NCBI GenBank assembly: GCA_023014365.1
Contig: JAEBUN010000001.1
Location: forward strand, 744,001-808,000
From: Lepiota brunneoincarnata
Taxonomy: Eukaryota; Basidiomycota; Agaricomycetes; Agaricales; Agaricaceae
Reading direction: 5' to 3'
DNA length: 64,000 bases
How positions within the stretch are numbered: position 1 is the stretch's first letter; each line of letters starts with the position of its first letter. Under the pieces are notes generated by a model. It saw nothing but the letters and a program-made list of their open reading frames with translations. It made no database searches and was not told where the DNA came from. Below are positions 11,637 to 22,429 of this stretch, one piece after another. Position numbers and translations under genes: made by a program.

Positions 11637-12227
11637 TGAACAGCATTGTCAGCCTTTTGGGAGGTGATGAGTTTGACAGCATAGTGGGTATCACAGGAGG
11701 AAAGCTTGGATGGATGGCCACTAACAGACTTGGAGAGTGTTGATCAATGTTGAGAGCAAAGTCTGAATATAGTACTAAGGCCCAGGCCCATAGTAGAAGA
11801 GATTTGGGCAGCAGAAATTCCTTTGTCCAAGAGAGAGAGAATGTGACTGATCTGGGTAGTAGAAAGTGACCTCATGGTAGGGTATGGTAGGTTGGGGGGT
11901 TGGGTTAGGTATAGGAAGTAAGCACCTATATATATACATTATCCTATAGGGTTACATGATTTTATTTGCATTTATTTGATTACATTAAACAAAATCATGT
12001 GATTATATATTAAGAGTTCCAAAACCTTTCCAATGCACTATAAATATTGTTTAATTCATTGACTTCCAAATATGGAATATTATGTAATTATTACTAAGTT
12101 AATTAGTAGATAAGATATAGGGGTATATATATTTAAAATATGAGGTCTCTAGCTTTAGTATATCTAGAGCTATTCAAGGAATAGTTGAGAACTGGAGAAC
12201 ATTGGAAAGGTTTTGGCAGATACTGTA
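11637..12227 (-). mobile_element. Truncated Tc1-type element, 5' end only
   Basis: The outer end reads CAGTATCTGCCAAAACCTTTCCAATG on the minus strand at 12225 and is followed by TA (12226-12227). About 350 nt inward a transposase N-terminus starts at 11873 (MRSLSTTQISHILSLL) with the same helix-turn-helix layout as the 2.4-kb element. It has an internal TGA and stops matching around 11637, where the Gag remnant begins. The catalytic domain and the second terminal repeat are gone. Confidence 0.75.
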
Positions 12228-12287
12228 GTTCAACATGTTCCCTCAGACCCCCTGGCTTCCCTGGCTTCCCTACCAACACTGCCTACA

Positions 12288-13795
12288 CATCCACCTGAGT
12301 TCTTGCCTGGAGAGTGATATACTGAAGAAAGAAAGACAGCTATGAATGTGAATAAGGATATTTTTTTATGGCCCAAAGAAGAAAAGCTTGTATGCCATCT
12401 CATCAAGCTACAAGAGCTTGCATTTGCCTGGAAAGACTCTGAAAAGGGGACCTTTTCATCAGAGTACTTTGACTCTATAGTAATTCCAACTATCAATCAT
12501 GTTCCTTGGGCTCTCAAGAACATTTCCATTCCCTCCAGCATCTACCATCACATTATCAAGATCATCAAAACCAAGATTGCTGCTGGAGTTTACAAGCCAT
12601 TGAGCTCCTACTAATCATGCTGGTTCTGTGTTTTCAAAAAGGATAGGAAGTCACTTCAAATTGTCCACAACCTACAGCCCCTCAATGCCATCACAATCAA
12701 GGATAGTGGCCTGTCACCTGTCATGGAGCAATATGCTGAATCATTTGGAGGGTAAGAATGTTATGGTGTATTTGATTTATTTGTTGGTTATGAACAACAA
12801 GCTATCACTACCAAGTCCCAAGACCTTACTACTTTCCAGACTCCCTTAGGGACCTTCTGACTCACCTCATTACCCATGGGCTACATGAACGCACTCCAGA
12901 TCCAATATGGTAATCTCACATTGCTCTTGCTACTTGAAATCCCTCATGTAGCTGTTCCTTTTGTCAACAACATCCCCATCAAGGATCCCCCAACACATTA
13001 TGAAACCCCTGACAGTGATTACAAGACTATCCCAGAGAACTCAGGCATCTGCAGGTTTGTATGGGAACACTTACAGAATGTTAACAGGGTTATCCAGCAT
13101 ATCAAGCATGCTGGAGGTACCTTTTTGGCCCTTAAATCCCACATCTGCATCCCCTCAGCACTTGTTGGTGGCCACCTCTGTACCTATGATAGACAACTCC
13201 CATGGTGGACCTCCATTGCCCCTTCCATATTTTGGGCTGAATGTATTTCTATCCAGAACTCCACAGGCTACTTCCCTTATTATATAGCTCATGGACTCAA
13301 ACCCCTCCTGCCTTTCAACCTTGCAGAAGCTACCTATCTCACTCCTGTTCTCACCAAACCCATCCCCACTGCTGACCTCATCACCTATAGGACTATTCAG
13401 CTCCAAAAGCATCCCCAGGACCTCAAGCATGTAAAGGATTTGGTCATCAAGGCACACTACAACTCTATTTGACAGTTTAATGAGAGGTTTGCCAACACTA
13501 TCAAGGACTTCAACTTTGATCCTGGCACCCTTGGCAACAAGACACAGCTCTGTTACTTTGGCCCTATGGTAGTCCTATGATGTACAAAAGGAGGTAGCTA
13601 CATCCTTGCCAAGCTTGACAGATCAATCTCCAAGCTCCAGTTTGCTGCATTTTGGCTTGTCCCTTACTATCCATGCAACATCCAAGCCATCCCACTCACC
13701 AAGATCACCAACATGTCCCTGTAGGAGCTCAACAAGAACACCTATGATACTGAGCCAACCAGTAACCCACTTCCACCACTCTGATGTCTGATTGA
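12288..13795 (+). pseudogene. Ty3-type Pol remnant: RT fused to integrase tail by deletion
   Basis: The first part (to about 13170) matches Ty3 reverse transcriptase as found in Agaricomycetes: KDRKSLQIVHNLQPLN, the FGG..CYGVFDLFVGY block that contains the first catalytic Asp, TTFQTPLG and PMGYMNALQIQ. The FVDD box appears as FVNN, so two active-site Asp codons are lost. At about 13180 the sequence jumps to the end of integrase (WAECISIQNSTGYFPYYIAHG..PLLPFNLAEATYLTP), skipping RNase H and the integrase core. Several stops and shifts interrupt it. The piece runs into LTR sequence at 13827. Confidence 0.8.
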
Positions 13796-13826
13796 CTAGG
13801 AAGTCAATATTCAAGTACCCCTCAGA

Positions 13827-13975
13827 TGTGGGGGAGGAAACATGCCTACACACACAGCTCATTGTGCACTTCCCCCTCACCATTGTCTCATCAGATCCTG
13901 ATGTAACTTGATTCCAAGCCATTGTTGCTCCCAGTGGCACAATGTCCCCTCCTCCTTAGCATAGTTTCCTTTCTT
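13827..13975 (+). mobile_element. Ty3 LTR fragment, CpG-erased
   Basis: Begins TGTGGGGGAGGAAACATGCC and is collinear with the minus-strand reading of the solo LTR at 21898-22342. It follows the end of the pol remnant in the order expected for a 3' LTR. Homology stops near 13975. Confidence 0.75.
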
Positions 13976-14130
13976 ATCACCTCAGCCATGAGAATAACCA
14001 CATCCTTGGGTGTGTAAACTGGTATTTGATTGTTTGGTTCATTGGTTGTAGTTTGAAATGATCACAGTTGTTGGGTTGGTTGATTGGGGGGTAATTGATT
14101 AACACAGGATTGTTGGTTCATAGTCTAGCC

Positions 14131-15003
14131 CTAGATCCTACAATGTCCAAAATTCAAAGGGAATTGCCCAGGTTTACCACCACCTGGCCAATAGCAGTCA
14201 TCAATTGTATGCCCGATTCTGTGGTAGTTGGGGTTGGTACAGACAAGGTTTTGTTGGTTATGTGGGGTGTTGTTTTGGAGTGCTGTGGGTGAGTTGGTAC
14301 TGTGGTATAGTTTATCATGACTAATCCTGGCCCAGTGTGTGTTTAACCTGGCAATCACTTCAACAGATGATGTAGTGGTGTATGGTGTAGCTACCACTGG
14401 GTCCCAGGATCATGGTAACAAACCAAGTATAATAGATTGGAAAGCAGTATCAGTGATGTTGCTGCCCATTACATTCATGTTTTGCCAGAATGTTCATAAA
14501 AGAGCAATATAGTTTGGGAAATTATCCCCATCCCAGTAACATAAGTTTTGTAGCTCCTCTTTTGCATGTAGTAACAATAGCTCAGATATTTTGTCATACA
14601 GATCAACAAGGGATTTCCAGACTTCAGCTGCACTACCTGTGATGTTGGCACCCATACCAATAGGATTGTGAATATTGTAGAGCAGAAGGCCTTTGGTCCA
14701 CACATTTCAAGTCTTCCACTCACTAGCCATTGAGCTAGTCAAGTCCCAGGGGGTGTCTGCCATTACAGGTGTTGTTGGTTGGGTTATGGAGGCTATGGCT
14801 GGGCTTGGAGTACCTATGGTAGTAGGTAGAGTTACTATAACTGTGGGGGTTGTAGTGGTAGTTGGGTTGATGATCAATCCAGTGAGGTATCCTGTCACAC
14901 CCTGAACCTCAGCTGTGATTATGATCATGTTTTTCCAGGAAATCCAGTTTGATCTATCAAATTTGTCCCCCTCAGGGAAAGTTGGTGGCCTGGACTTTGT
15001 CAT
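14131..15003 (-). pseudogene. Copia-type Gag remnant
   Basis: Minus-strand frames in order give MTKSRPPTFPEGDKFDRSNW with a WISWKN motif, a Thr/Pro linker, KGLLLYNIHNPIGMGANITG, GSAAEVWKSLVDLYDKISE, then ATPYTTTSSVEVIARLNTHW and a C-terminal zinc knuckle. This order is that of copia Gag from Agaricomycetes. The knuckle's second cysteine is replaced (CTNPNYHRIGHTIDDC). At least two frame breaks near 14400-14520 and stops show that it is dead. The whole piece lies in the CpG-depleted block, and the hAT-like element starts about 100 bp beyond its 5' end. Confidence 0.75.
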
Positions 15004-15101
15004 TTTTTATGTCTGTGAGGCATATATGTGTTCCCCAAGTGTGAGTGTGTTTTATGTAGTTGGATGCATTTTGTTCAGTGATGTGATGTGTTTGTGGTAA
15101 G

Positions 15102-16556
15102 GGTAGTGTTAGGGGTGCCAAAGTTCAGTTCAGTTCAGTTCAGGGTTTGAACAGGTTTGAACTTGAACTTTTCTGTATTATGTCATAAAAAGTGTTTATA
15201 TTGGCAATAAACTAATCAAAGTTCCATTCCTTGAGCTCCCATTCCTTTGCTTCTACCCCTCCATCTAGAAGTCCAGTTTTGTACCCATCTTTTCCATACA
15301 CATATATTAGCCCCTCCAAAAAAAGAAAAAAACAGGTACAAATAAGCAAAGAAGGGTAGGAAGGGTGAATAAGAGTAAAATGTTAGAATATGAGTGATCA
15401 TTAGCCTCAGAAACTCATATATGCAAGAACTGATGTATTCTATACCTGTTAGAAGACAAGTAATTATTCTACAGACAACATAAGTAATAGTCATGAGAGG
15501 AAAGTGATAAAGACTACTTACAGCCTCAGAAACTTGTATGTGTGACTCTGTGAGAATTGAGACTGCAGGGGATTCTTGCTATGGTATTTAAAGTAAAGCC
15601 AGAACAATAGAAGGAGTAGATAACTATCCTGGCATGCTGGCTACCTTTTACATAGAGGGTGAGAGAAATAAAATGCTCAGGAGCCAAACCACAGGGAGGC
15701 GGGTGATCATAGGGACAAGCAGTCAATGCTTGGAACCCCCTGTGTACCATGACACTCACAATCGGTTTTTATTTCCAACATAAAAAAGATAAGCCCAAGC
15801 ATGTTGAAGCAAGGCAGTGGGCCCAGAAGCCCTGCAAGGAGGGAAAGTGGTGAGACAACAAAGACCCTCAAATTGCGAGACAACCGCCAAGCGTAACCGG
15901 ACATGAGTAAGTGTGTTGGAAAGGCACAGTAAAGACCTTCCAGATGTGAGTTACTGTGTCCCGAGGCGTTGAGAAATGGCCCCAGAACAGAGACATCTGC
16001 ATGGGGATGGTGATCAGCAAGGAAAACACGTTTTACCTCACTCAAAGAGTGTTTCCCAGGATGTGCAATGTGGCGTTGGAAGGCCCTTAAAAATGCGCAT
16101 CTAACGGTGGTAGTAGTAAGAGGAATGGTGCAGTGTGAGACTACGAAATGAGGCATGAACCTAGGCAATGTTGATGGCAATGACGATGGAAGGGGTGGGT
16201 CAATTGGGGCATGAAGCAGCACGTTCAAGAGGTGTTGGCAGGGGCTATCAAACGGCGAATAACTGCTTGCTGATCCCTGCAGTTGTCCCCGAGATATACA
16301 TCAATCTTCCCATTTCTACTGGGAAAATTGTCGTAAATTCTTGTATTTACTGCGAAGCTCTAACTTATCAGTTCGAACATGTTCGAACCCGTTCGGACGC
16401 GTTCAGGCCCCTCATCTTTGAGCCTGAACTGTGAAACAAACCAGCAGGCCAGGGGCTGAACCTGAACCTGAACTGGACTGAACTTTTAGGTTCAGTTCAG
16501 GAGGTTCAGGTTCGAACTGAAGTTCTGAACCAAACTTCGGCACCCCTAGGTAGTGT
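15102..16556. mobile_element. hAT-like element, 1439 bp, with 8-bp target duplication
   Basis: The element covers 15110-16548. The ends are TAGGGGTGCCAAAGTT and, on the other strand, TAGGGGTGCCGAAGTT. Immediately outside each end is GGTAGTGT (15102-15109 and 16549-16556), an 8-bp direct repeat as made by hAT transposases. Both subterminal regions are full of TTCAG / GAACCTGAAC words. No hAT transposase is encoded, so the copy is non-autonomous. The left third is CpG-poor and the right two thirds are not. Confidence 0.8.
15707..16228 (-). CDS. Hypothetical 173-residue ORF inside the hAT-like element
   Basis: A single open frame of 173 codons, rich in Leu, Pro, His and Ser, with no domain that I recognise and no sign of hAT catalytic residues. 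It may be a captured fragment or a chance frame. The ATG at 16228 is only the first in frame; nothing supports expression. Confidence 0.2.
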   Translation of the reverse strand: MNVLLHAPIDPPLPSSLPSTLPRFMPHFVVSHCTIPLTTTTVRCAFLRAFQRHIAHPGKHSLSEVKRVFLADHHPHADVSVLGPFLNASGHSNSHLEGLYCAFPTHLLMSGYAWRLSRNLRVFVVSPLSLLAGLLGPLPCFNMLGLIFFMLEIKTDCECHGTQGVPSIDCLSL

Positions 16557-18069
16557 AGTTCAATATAAAGTTAGTTGTGTCTTTCAGGGCCCATAACCCA
16601 TTGGTAGATGTACTTAGCGTCACACTCATTTCGCAAACCACTGAGGTGTGTTGGTAAGCTAATTCTTTTTATGTGTTGGGGACAAGAACTGTATAGTTGT
16701 AAAAAGACGGAACACCGGCACACAGAATATGAAATAAGTGTGTGCCGGTGTGTGTGCAGAGCGACTCTGCTTTTGTTAAGTTAGGCCGAAAACGGAAGTG
16801 ACCAGAGTCACTGTGTCTCGTTAACACTGCATCTCACCAACAGCTTGTACCTCTTCCTCGCGACCTCTCTCATCATATCATCTATTGCAGTATTCCACAA
16901 GTGCTTGATTGGGGCTTTGCACTCCTCGTTCACTTGGACCACTGAAAATACAAGTTTGAATAGCAGAGGAGGATAAAAATACTAGTCAGTAAGCTGCCGG
17001 ATCTGTTGATGCACTCCAAGCTCACCATGGCATACCACCGGACCAAGTCTAGTGGCGTACATTAATGACGATCAGCGTATAATATTCGGAGTGACACGTA
17101 CATTAAATCGCACCATGCATCACAATTGGACAGGCCACGCCTCCGGTGGCGCACCCTGTGAGCACAACCGCGGCTATTACACCGGCGCTTGTGAATTGTT
17201 TAAGAGACACAAGTAAATCACAAACTCTAGAACACTCACCGTTTTCATCTGAGTGAGAGAGAATTAGGAATTCCCACAGGACACAACCAAATCAATACCC
17301 AACACACCGCTGGTTCTAACACAGGACACACAGCCCCACAAATAACACATCCAGCCTTAAGCCTACTCGGGGGACCAGTGAAGGAGATAAGTGAATTGAG
17401 CTCAGTTACCGTACATTCGCTTTTGACACATATGTTTCAGTGCAGCAGGACCTCGGGAGAAAATGAGGGGACGACAGGTCCAGCTATTGCCCTTTATCCC
17501 GCCTTCAGCAGCTACACGTTCTTGTCATCAAATTGTGGTGACAAATACTTGTATGGAGATTTTCTCCACCGTTCTAGAGTTTCCAGTGCTTCCCCAATGG
17601 ATTTAGAGCTTGAATCTTGGCTGGGGTGTCCATTTCCATGTGGGAAAACGACAAATATTGGATTGTATTCGACGATCTTGAGATGCCGAAGATGAGTTTC
17701 AAATTTATAGGCATCCCAAATCTGAGTCAGGCGGCGCTATCAGGGCAAACCTCCCAACCCTTTCATGATCAGGAAATGCTTCAGTGCAAGATTTGAAACA
17801 ATGATGGGCGAAGTCACTCCACAATTTGTAATTGTAAGAGTCTGTTCAGTAACAATAATACGCGCCGTATTGTATGATTGGTCAAAGGACCGGGGGAAAC
17901 GGACGCGGCTTTGGCGAGTCTCAGGGCGTGACAACAACTTCGTGAAGGACGAGGTCTTTCCCTCGCAGAATTCGCTCTCTGGGCGATATAATTTCTCGCC
18001 GTCTCGAGATACGCTGATTCCAACTCGTGCAGTGACAGACCTCAGTGATGTGCGGGCCGATGACCATCA
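16557..18069. other. Intergenic, no gene seen; contains a hairpin
   Basis: CpG returns to a normal level. Several frames of about 100 codons exist (17378-17695, 17765-18115) but neither has recognisable motifs or supporting splice structure. The hairpin at 16712-16751 is the clearest element. Confidence 0.35.
16712..16751. repeat. Perfect 13-bp stem hairpin
   Basis: ACACCGGCACACA and its exact reverse complement are separated by 14 nt. The stem is GC-rich. It lies about 150 bp outside the hAT-like element and is not next to an ORF end. Confidence 0.8.
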
Positions 18070-18760
18070 TTCCGAGCCAAACATGGATCCTGGTGTTCAG
18101 GCATCAATTGAATAGAAGCATGCAGACCCCATTAACCCCATCTGACAATGGTGGGGTGGGAACAGGACAGGATTTCTGAGGTGGCACTGCCGCTTTACTA
18201 TATTCGGCGCTTGCAGATCCTTGGGGCCCGAGGCAGAAGAGGACTGCATTAACACGGCAGAACCTTCCTCTTGCTCCGCAAGTATGGAGTTGGGTTATCA
18301 TACCGCACTGTAATTGTTGGGGGATGCCGACTTTCGATAGTCCTTCTGAAAGACGTTATCACCCGCCCCCCAGCGCGACACAGTGATTAGGCTTGATTAG
18401 GTGTGCGGGTTCCCTGTGCTGACAAGAAACAGCGTGAATGGCTTATCGATAGACGATGTGGATGCTGTAAGCACCTCTGGACACAGCCGACAATGGTTGT
18501 CCAAGGTTTGCCTGACTTCATCCGAGCTCTGACACATCACCTAGATCTTCCTTCATCTGCTCCTTGCGTTCACCGTTGAATCTCTTGTCCGAGCGCACAG
18601 CATGCAGAATTGGCCGCCGCCAGACAATTAAATCATGAGCTGTGTGATATACTCCTGACAGAATTCGGTAGTATCCTTCTTAGTCACATGTATCGAAATC
18701 GTTTGCCCTCGTTAGGGTACAGCATCAGTTCCACCACTTCTGCGAGTAACAGCTAAAACG
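18070..18760 (-). repeat. Duplicated block B, inverted copy with a PARP scrap
   Basis: The reverse complement of this stretch matches 25850-26500, with the usual markers (CATCGATAAG, the AGCACAG..CAATCAAG stretch). At 18074-18120 it starts with a short scrap of a PARP intron (CAGGCATCAATTGAA), so the junction is a rearrangement. Orientation agrees with the plus-strand PARP copy that follows at 20341. Confidence 0.65.
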
Positions 18761-19200
18761 CCCGCTCATCGATTAGATTGGTATTGTTCACCTCAGTCGT
18801 CGGTGGCATTTCGCGTTGATGTCGAAAGGAGTTCTGATAGAACGGCCTTTCCATTGGTATCAACCGACAGGGGCAGAGAGGCGCTTGAGCGTATTGATGC
18901 TTCCGGAAGACTTCATTCTTTCCATAGCCGACGCCAGCCGTGCATAAGAAGACAGAGCTGGGGATGATCATGGGTTAACAGACCTAATCATAGACTCTGA
19001 GTATGCAACACTTCCACGGCAGGTACACTGGGAACGAGAGAGAACATACCCTCTGACATAACTGTTCACTTTTGTAACCAGTGTGAGGCAGTATTCGAAA
19101 TAACGGGGCTATCAGGACTGAGCGAATTGCAGAGGCTGGGGGAAGACACACCCTTACTCGAGAACAATGCAGATATCGAGGACCAATGGCTTGGGTGCGA
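18761..19200 (-). repeat. Duplicated block C, partial copy
   Basis: Shares AAGACTTCATTCT, the CAGACCTGATC..GACTCTGAGTATG run and the TACCCTCTGA motif with 29960-30960 and 38400-39430. On the plus strand near 19055-19100 a short frame reads CNQCEAVFEITGL, comparable with CNQCGLLFK near 46550, which hints at a small zinc-binding exon in this repeated gene. Confidence 0.4.
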
Positions 19201-19309
19201 GTGGGCCGTTTAGAGAAACTATGTGATTGTGGACCTGGCCATTTATAAACTGTTGAAATCACCCCAAGAAGGTGACAAACGAGGATGGTGTATATTCGAG
19301 AGAGACAAA

Positions 19310-19745
19310 AACGGTGGGGCGAGGAGAGGGTTGGGGAGACTTATGCGGGTTTCGCCCTTGCGAAGGGGCTCATCAGAGGACTTAACCGCTGCCCTAACCC
19401 GCCTTGGCCCATGTAGCGACAGAATTAGACTGCCTAACTTAGGCTGTGGGGGAGTATGAATCAATATGTCAATTGATCTGCTGGACTGGCTAGCGCGCCG
19501 GGGTGCCGCCAGAACCCCGCACAGGTAGGTAGAATAGGGGGGGTGGGCCTGGGGCATCCCTCCCACTCGGACCCTTCCAGCACGGTGCCTGATGAGAGGC
19601 CGGCCCACTGCATAGTCTTTTACACCACGGCCTTTTCGTCTGTGCAATTCCTTAGCTAGATCCTTACTTACGCGTCATGCCGGCCGTCTCCAAAAACAGG
19701 GCAGCAAGTTCCGAAAGTGCGAGGCTCAATTCCAAAATCTTATTT
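19310..19745 (-). repeat. SINE-like repeat, copy 1
   Basis: Shares with 26480-26925 the GCGGGTTTCGCCCTTGCGAAGGG word, the GATGAGAGGCCGGCCCACTG core and the CACCACGGCCTTTT stretch, in the same order. The expected internal promoter box is not conserved in this copy. Confidence 0.55.
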
Positions 19746-21499
19746 GAAGTAACCCCATCGGCCTACACCTCTAATTAGGGTTACGGTTCTCACAGGCGCT
19801 TTTTGGCGCTAGACACTGGATATCATTAGGCATGCTTGGACAGACAGATTCCCCGTACTGGGAGAACGAACGAGCTTCTAGTAGAGAGCGTGGATGGTGC
19901 AAGCGTCTATAGGGACAGAAGACAACGCATGTTGAAAATTCGTCGGATTCCATTTTCACCCTCGATCCCAGCACACGGCGCTCAGGACGGGCCACTTACT
20001 AGCAATTGACACACGAACTGTGAGACATGATACTGCACCGTGACATTTAGAGCGCTAGCGCCTGTACAGCGTCTATCAGAACCCTTCTTAGTCAAATGTG
20101 GGTAAATTATCCGCCCGGTTGGGCCACCACTTCTGGATGGGTAATGGGTAACAGCGTGTCCATCCATGATTCGGAATGGATTTGATCGATACTCCGCGTT
20201 AATCATCGGGGCAATTATCAAATCGACCTCCATCCGTAACAGGCAGCTATCCCGGGTATTTAACCTGAATCCACGTTGGAACTTTGTGCATACAGAAACA
20301 TCTTTGCCGCTCACAGCATTCAAGCCATTCACGACCGATCATGCTTGGAGTTCGTGTATTCCTGCCATTCGTCTCACCTCAACTAATGCTCCCCCGACCC
20401 CACAGACTTTGGTCCCAACATCCCCAAGCTCCCAGCTGTTCAAAAGTGGTGAGCCACATATACTCGTACCTTCAAGGTCTGGGAGTTTCTTGCTCTAAAA
20501 CCCCTTCAGCCGAAACCAGGTTCTGTCGCGATTGGAAGGGCGACGGGGCCAAGCCAATGGTTGTAAACGTCTTCTATGTCAACCACACAGGTGCACCAAG
20601 CCTGGTACAACTACGAGGCATACAAGTGTGTCATTCACAGCTCACATAGTACCATGCATACTGACCATCGTGTAGGAAGAATGTTGGAAATGAAAAATAC
20701 ATGTGGCATGGAACTAAACGTGCGTGCAACATTGGTGACGACAATGCACACATCACCGCTTGTAATTTGACCAATTGCACATTGTGCTCTATTCTGCGTG
20801 ACACTCTCGATCCATTCAAGACCGGTAAGTATGGATGCTTTTATTCGGTCAACCGTTCAACACCAATGGCGTTTCTAAAGATCCGGGATCCACGTTCGGC
20901 TTTTGGAGCCTACGTGTCTTCCGATTCCAATAGTAAACCGCCCTGCCCAATGGATTCCGGATACAGTGGTTGACATCGTTCGATAGCATTCGTCAATCCA
21001 GAACACCTGCAAAATACACATGATCAGTCACAGAATTTGGTTTTAATGCTCTGCGCCGTAGCTGTTGGGAAGACAAAAATCGCTTACAACCCCATGCCTG
21101 ATATATCCGAGCCGCCTGCTGGATATGACTCCGCAAGTCAAGTTCTAATTCCTCTTGAAACCGTGCTAACTCGATCCAGATCACTGGTGCAACAAAAGCA
21201 GAAGGTGGACAGTTGGATTATTCCGAGACAGTTGTGTATACAAAGAATGCTATCCTCCCCCTCGAAGTTATTGTCCTTCACTATCCCAATGGTAGACTAT
21301 ATGATCCTTCTCTAATTCGACTGACTCGGTGCTCAATGCCTCAACAGCTGGCAAAGACGGATATCCAACCACCAATACTCCCAACTCCCAACCTTGACCC
21401 GTATGCTAGCTTCAGGACGCGGGTTATCAGTGAAAGGGAAGCTGGTGAGTGCCAGAGAGTCTTCGACATCGCTATTCATTTATTTTATTGATCTTTCAG

Positions 21500-21857
21500 T
21501 GTGAGGGAGGAAACTCGTCTGCGCGCAGAATCCGTCCCTGCATCATATTTTCATTTAGGTATTTAAGTAGCACATTTGTACTTAGATACCTTAGCTCCTA
21601 ATGACGAGGATGTCTCCGCCCCCATAAGACCTCCGATAGACTACAGCATAACCAGCCTGCAGTTTCTTTCCCTCAGTTTCACTCTCACTCTCACTCACCC
21701 ACACACACACTCTCTCTCTTTTACCCCCTTTCTAAAGTCTCTCACTCAACTGGAGTTGTAACACTAATTCACGAGGTCGAGAAGACAAGCCCAGCAACCG
21801 TTTCACCGGTTGTGCTCGTTTGTATCATTTTGTTGCTAACGCGACACTTGCATTACA
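21500..21857 (+). mobile_element. Ty3-type LTR in PARP copy 1
   Basis: Starts TGTGAGGGAGGAAACTCG and ends CTTGCATTACA, so TG..CA. It is related to the neighbouring 445-bp LTR at its start and end but diverges between, and contains a CT/CA-rich run near 21680-21730. It lies at the intron 8 / exon 9 boundary. A clean target duplication is not visible (CAG is shared). Confidence 0.7.
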
Positions 21858-21893
21858 GCAGGCTGGAACAAATATCCTGAAGCCATATGCAAC

Positions 21894-22346
21894 ACTTTGT
21901 AAAACGAGTTCTTCGTTAGCAACAAAAATGACTGATAAATAGTCAGACCGACGAAACGGTCTAGGGGCTTAGGTCCGTGTGAAAGGAGAGCGCGATGAAT
22001 AAAAGAATGTGTGTGTAATTAGATGGTCGAGAGTATATGTAGAGAGTTTCGAGAGTAACGAACGAAGGAGGAAGGGGGGGAAAACTCCACTAGCCAGGTG
22101 CTCGAGCACCCGAATTTATACTACGAATCCAAGATAATTAGCTACCTGAAGTGGGACAAGTTGCGAGGGAGGTGAATAGTATCTACGGCAACAAAGAGAG
22201 GAAACTATGCTAAGGAGGGGAGGGCATTGTGCCACCGGGAGCGACAATGGCTCGGAATCGAGTCGCGTCGGGATCTGATGAGACAATGGTGAGGAGGAAG
22301 CGCGCAACGAGCTGTGCGCGCAGGCGTGTTTCCTCCCTCACAACTT
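21894..22346 (-). mobile_element. Solo Ty3 LTR, 445 bp, with ACTT target duplication
   Basis: LTR 21898-22342, TG..CA, flanked by ACTT at 21894-21897 and 22343-22346. Read on the minus strand it starts TGTGAGGGAGGAAACACGCC and has a TATA-like GTATAAATTCGG. Joining the flanks restores the PARP exon 9 sequence (..CGCAACACTTACAAGGG.. type), so it is a simple insertion into coding sequence, reduced to a solo LTR. Confidence 0.88.
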
Positions 22347-22429
22347 ACAAGGGTGGGGCGCTCTGGACGGATGGAATTGCACTACCAACTGGGACAATGC
22401 GTAAGAGTTACATTTATCCATAGGATAAT

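Larger units (their letters stand above)
10100..15109. other. CpG-depleted block of nested retroelements
   Basis: I see almost no CpG dinucleotides across about 5 kb, whereas DNA on both sides has normal CpG. A 104-nt piece of the Ty3 LTR at 13827-13975 has none of the 13 CpGs found in its sister copy at 21898-22342; each became TpG or CpA. This is the mark of methylated-cytosine deamination or a RIP-like process aimed at repeats. Confidence 0.8.
20341..22423 (+). pseudogene. PARP-like ADP-ribosyltransferase, copy 1, LTR-disrupted
   Basis: This is the plus-strand member of the nine-exon family described at 35834-37116. All exons can be found: ATG at 20341, the RFCRDW exon, the MWHGTKRACNIG exon with the catalytic His, the Tyr exon, the AGYDSAS exon, and ETVVYTKNAILPLEV with the catalytic Glu. 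One extra base near 20590 and one extra T near 20903 break the frame. An LTR (21500-21857) precedes the last exon, and a solo LTR (21898-22342) lies inside it, followed by the exon's end (ALWTDG..GTMRKSYIYP). The donor after exon 6 is GC rather than GT, as in copy 2. Copy 1 is the most diverged copy. Confidence 0.8.
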
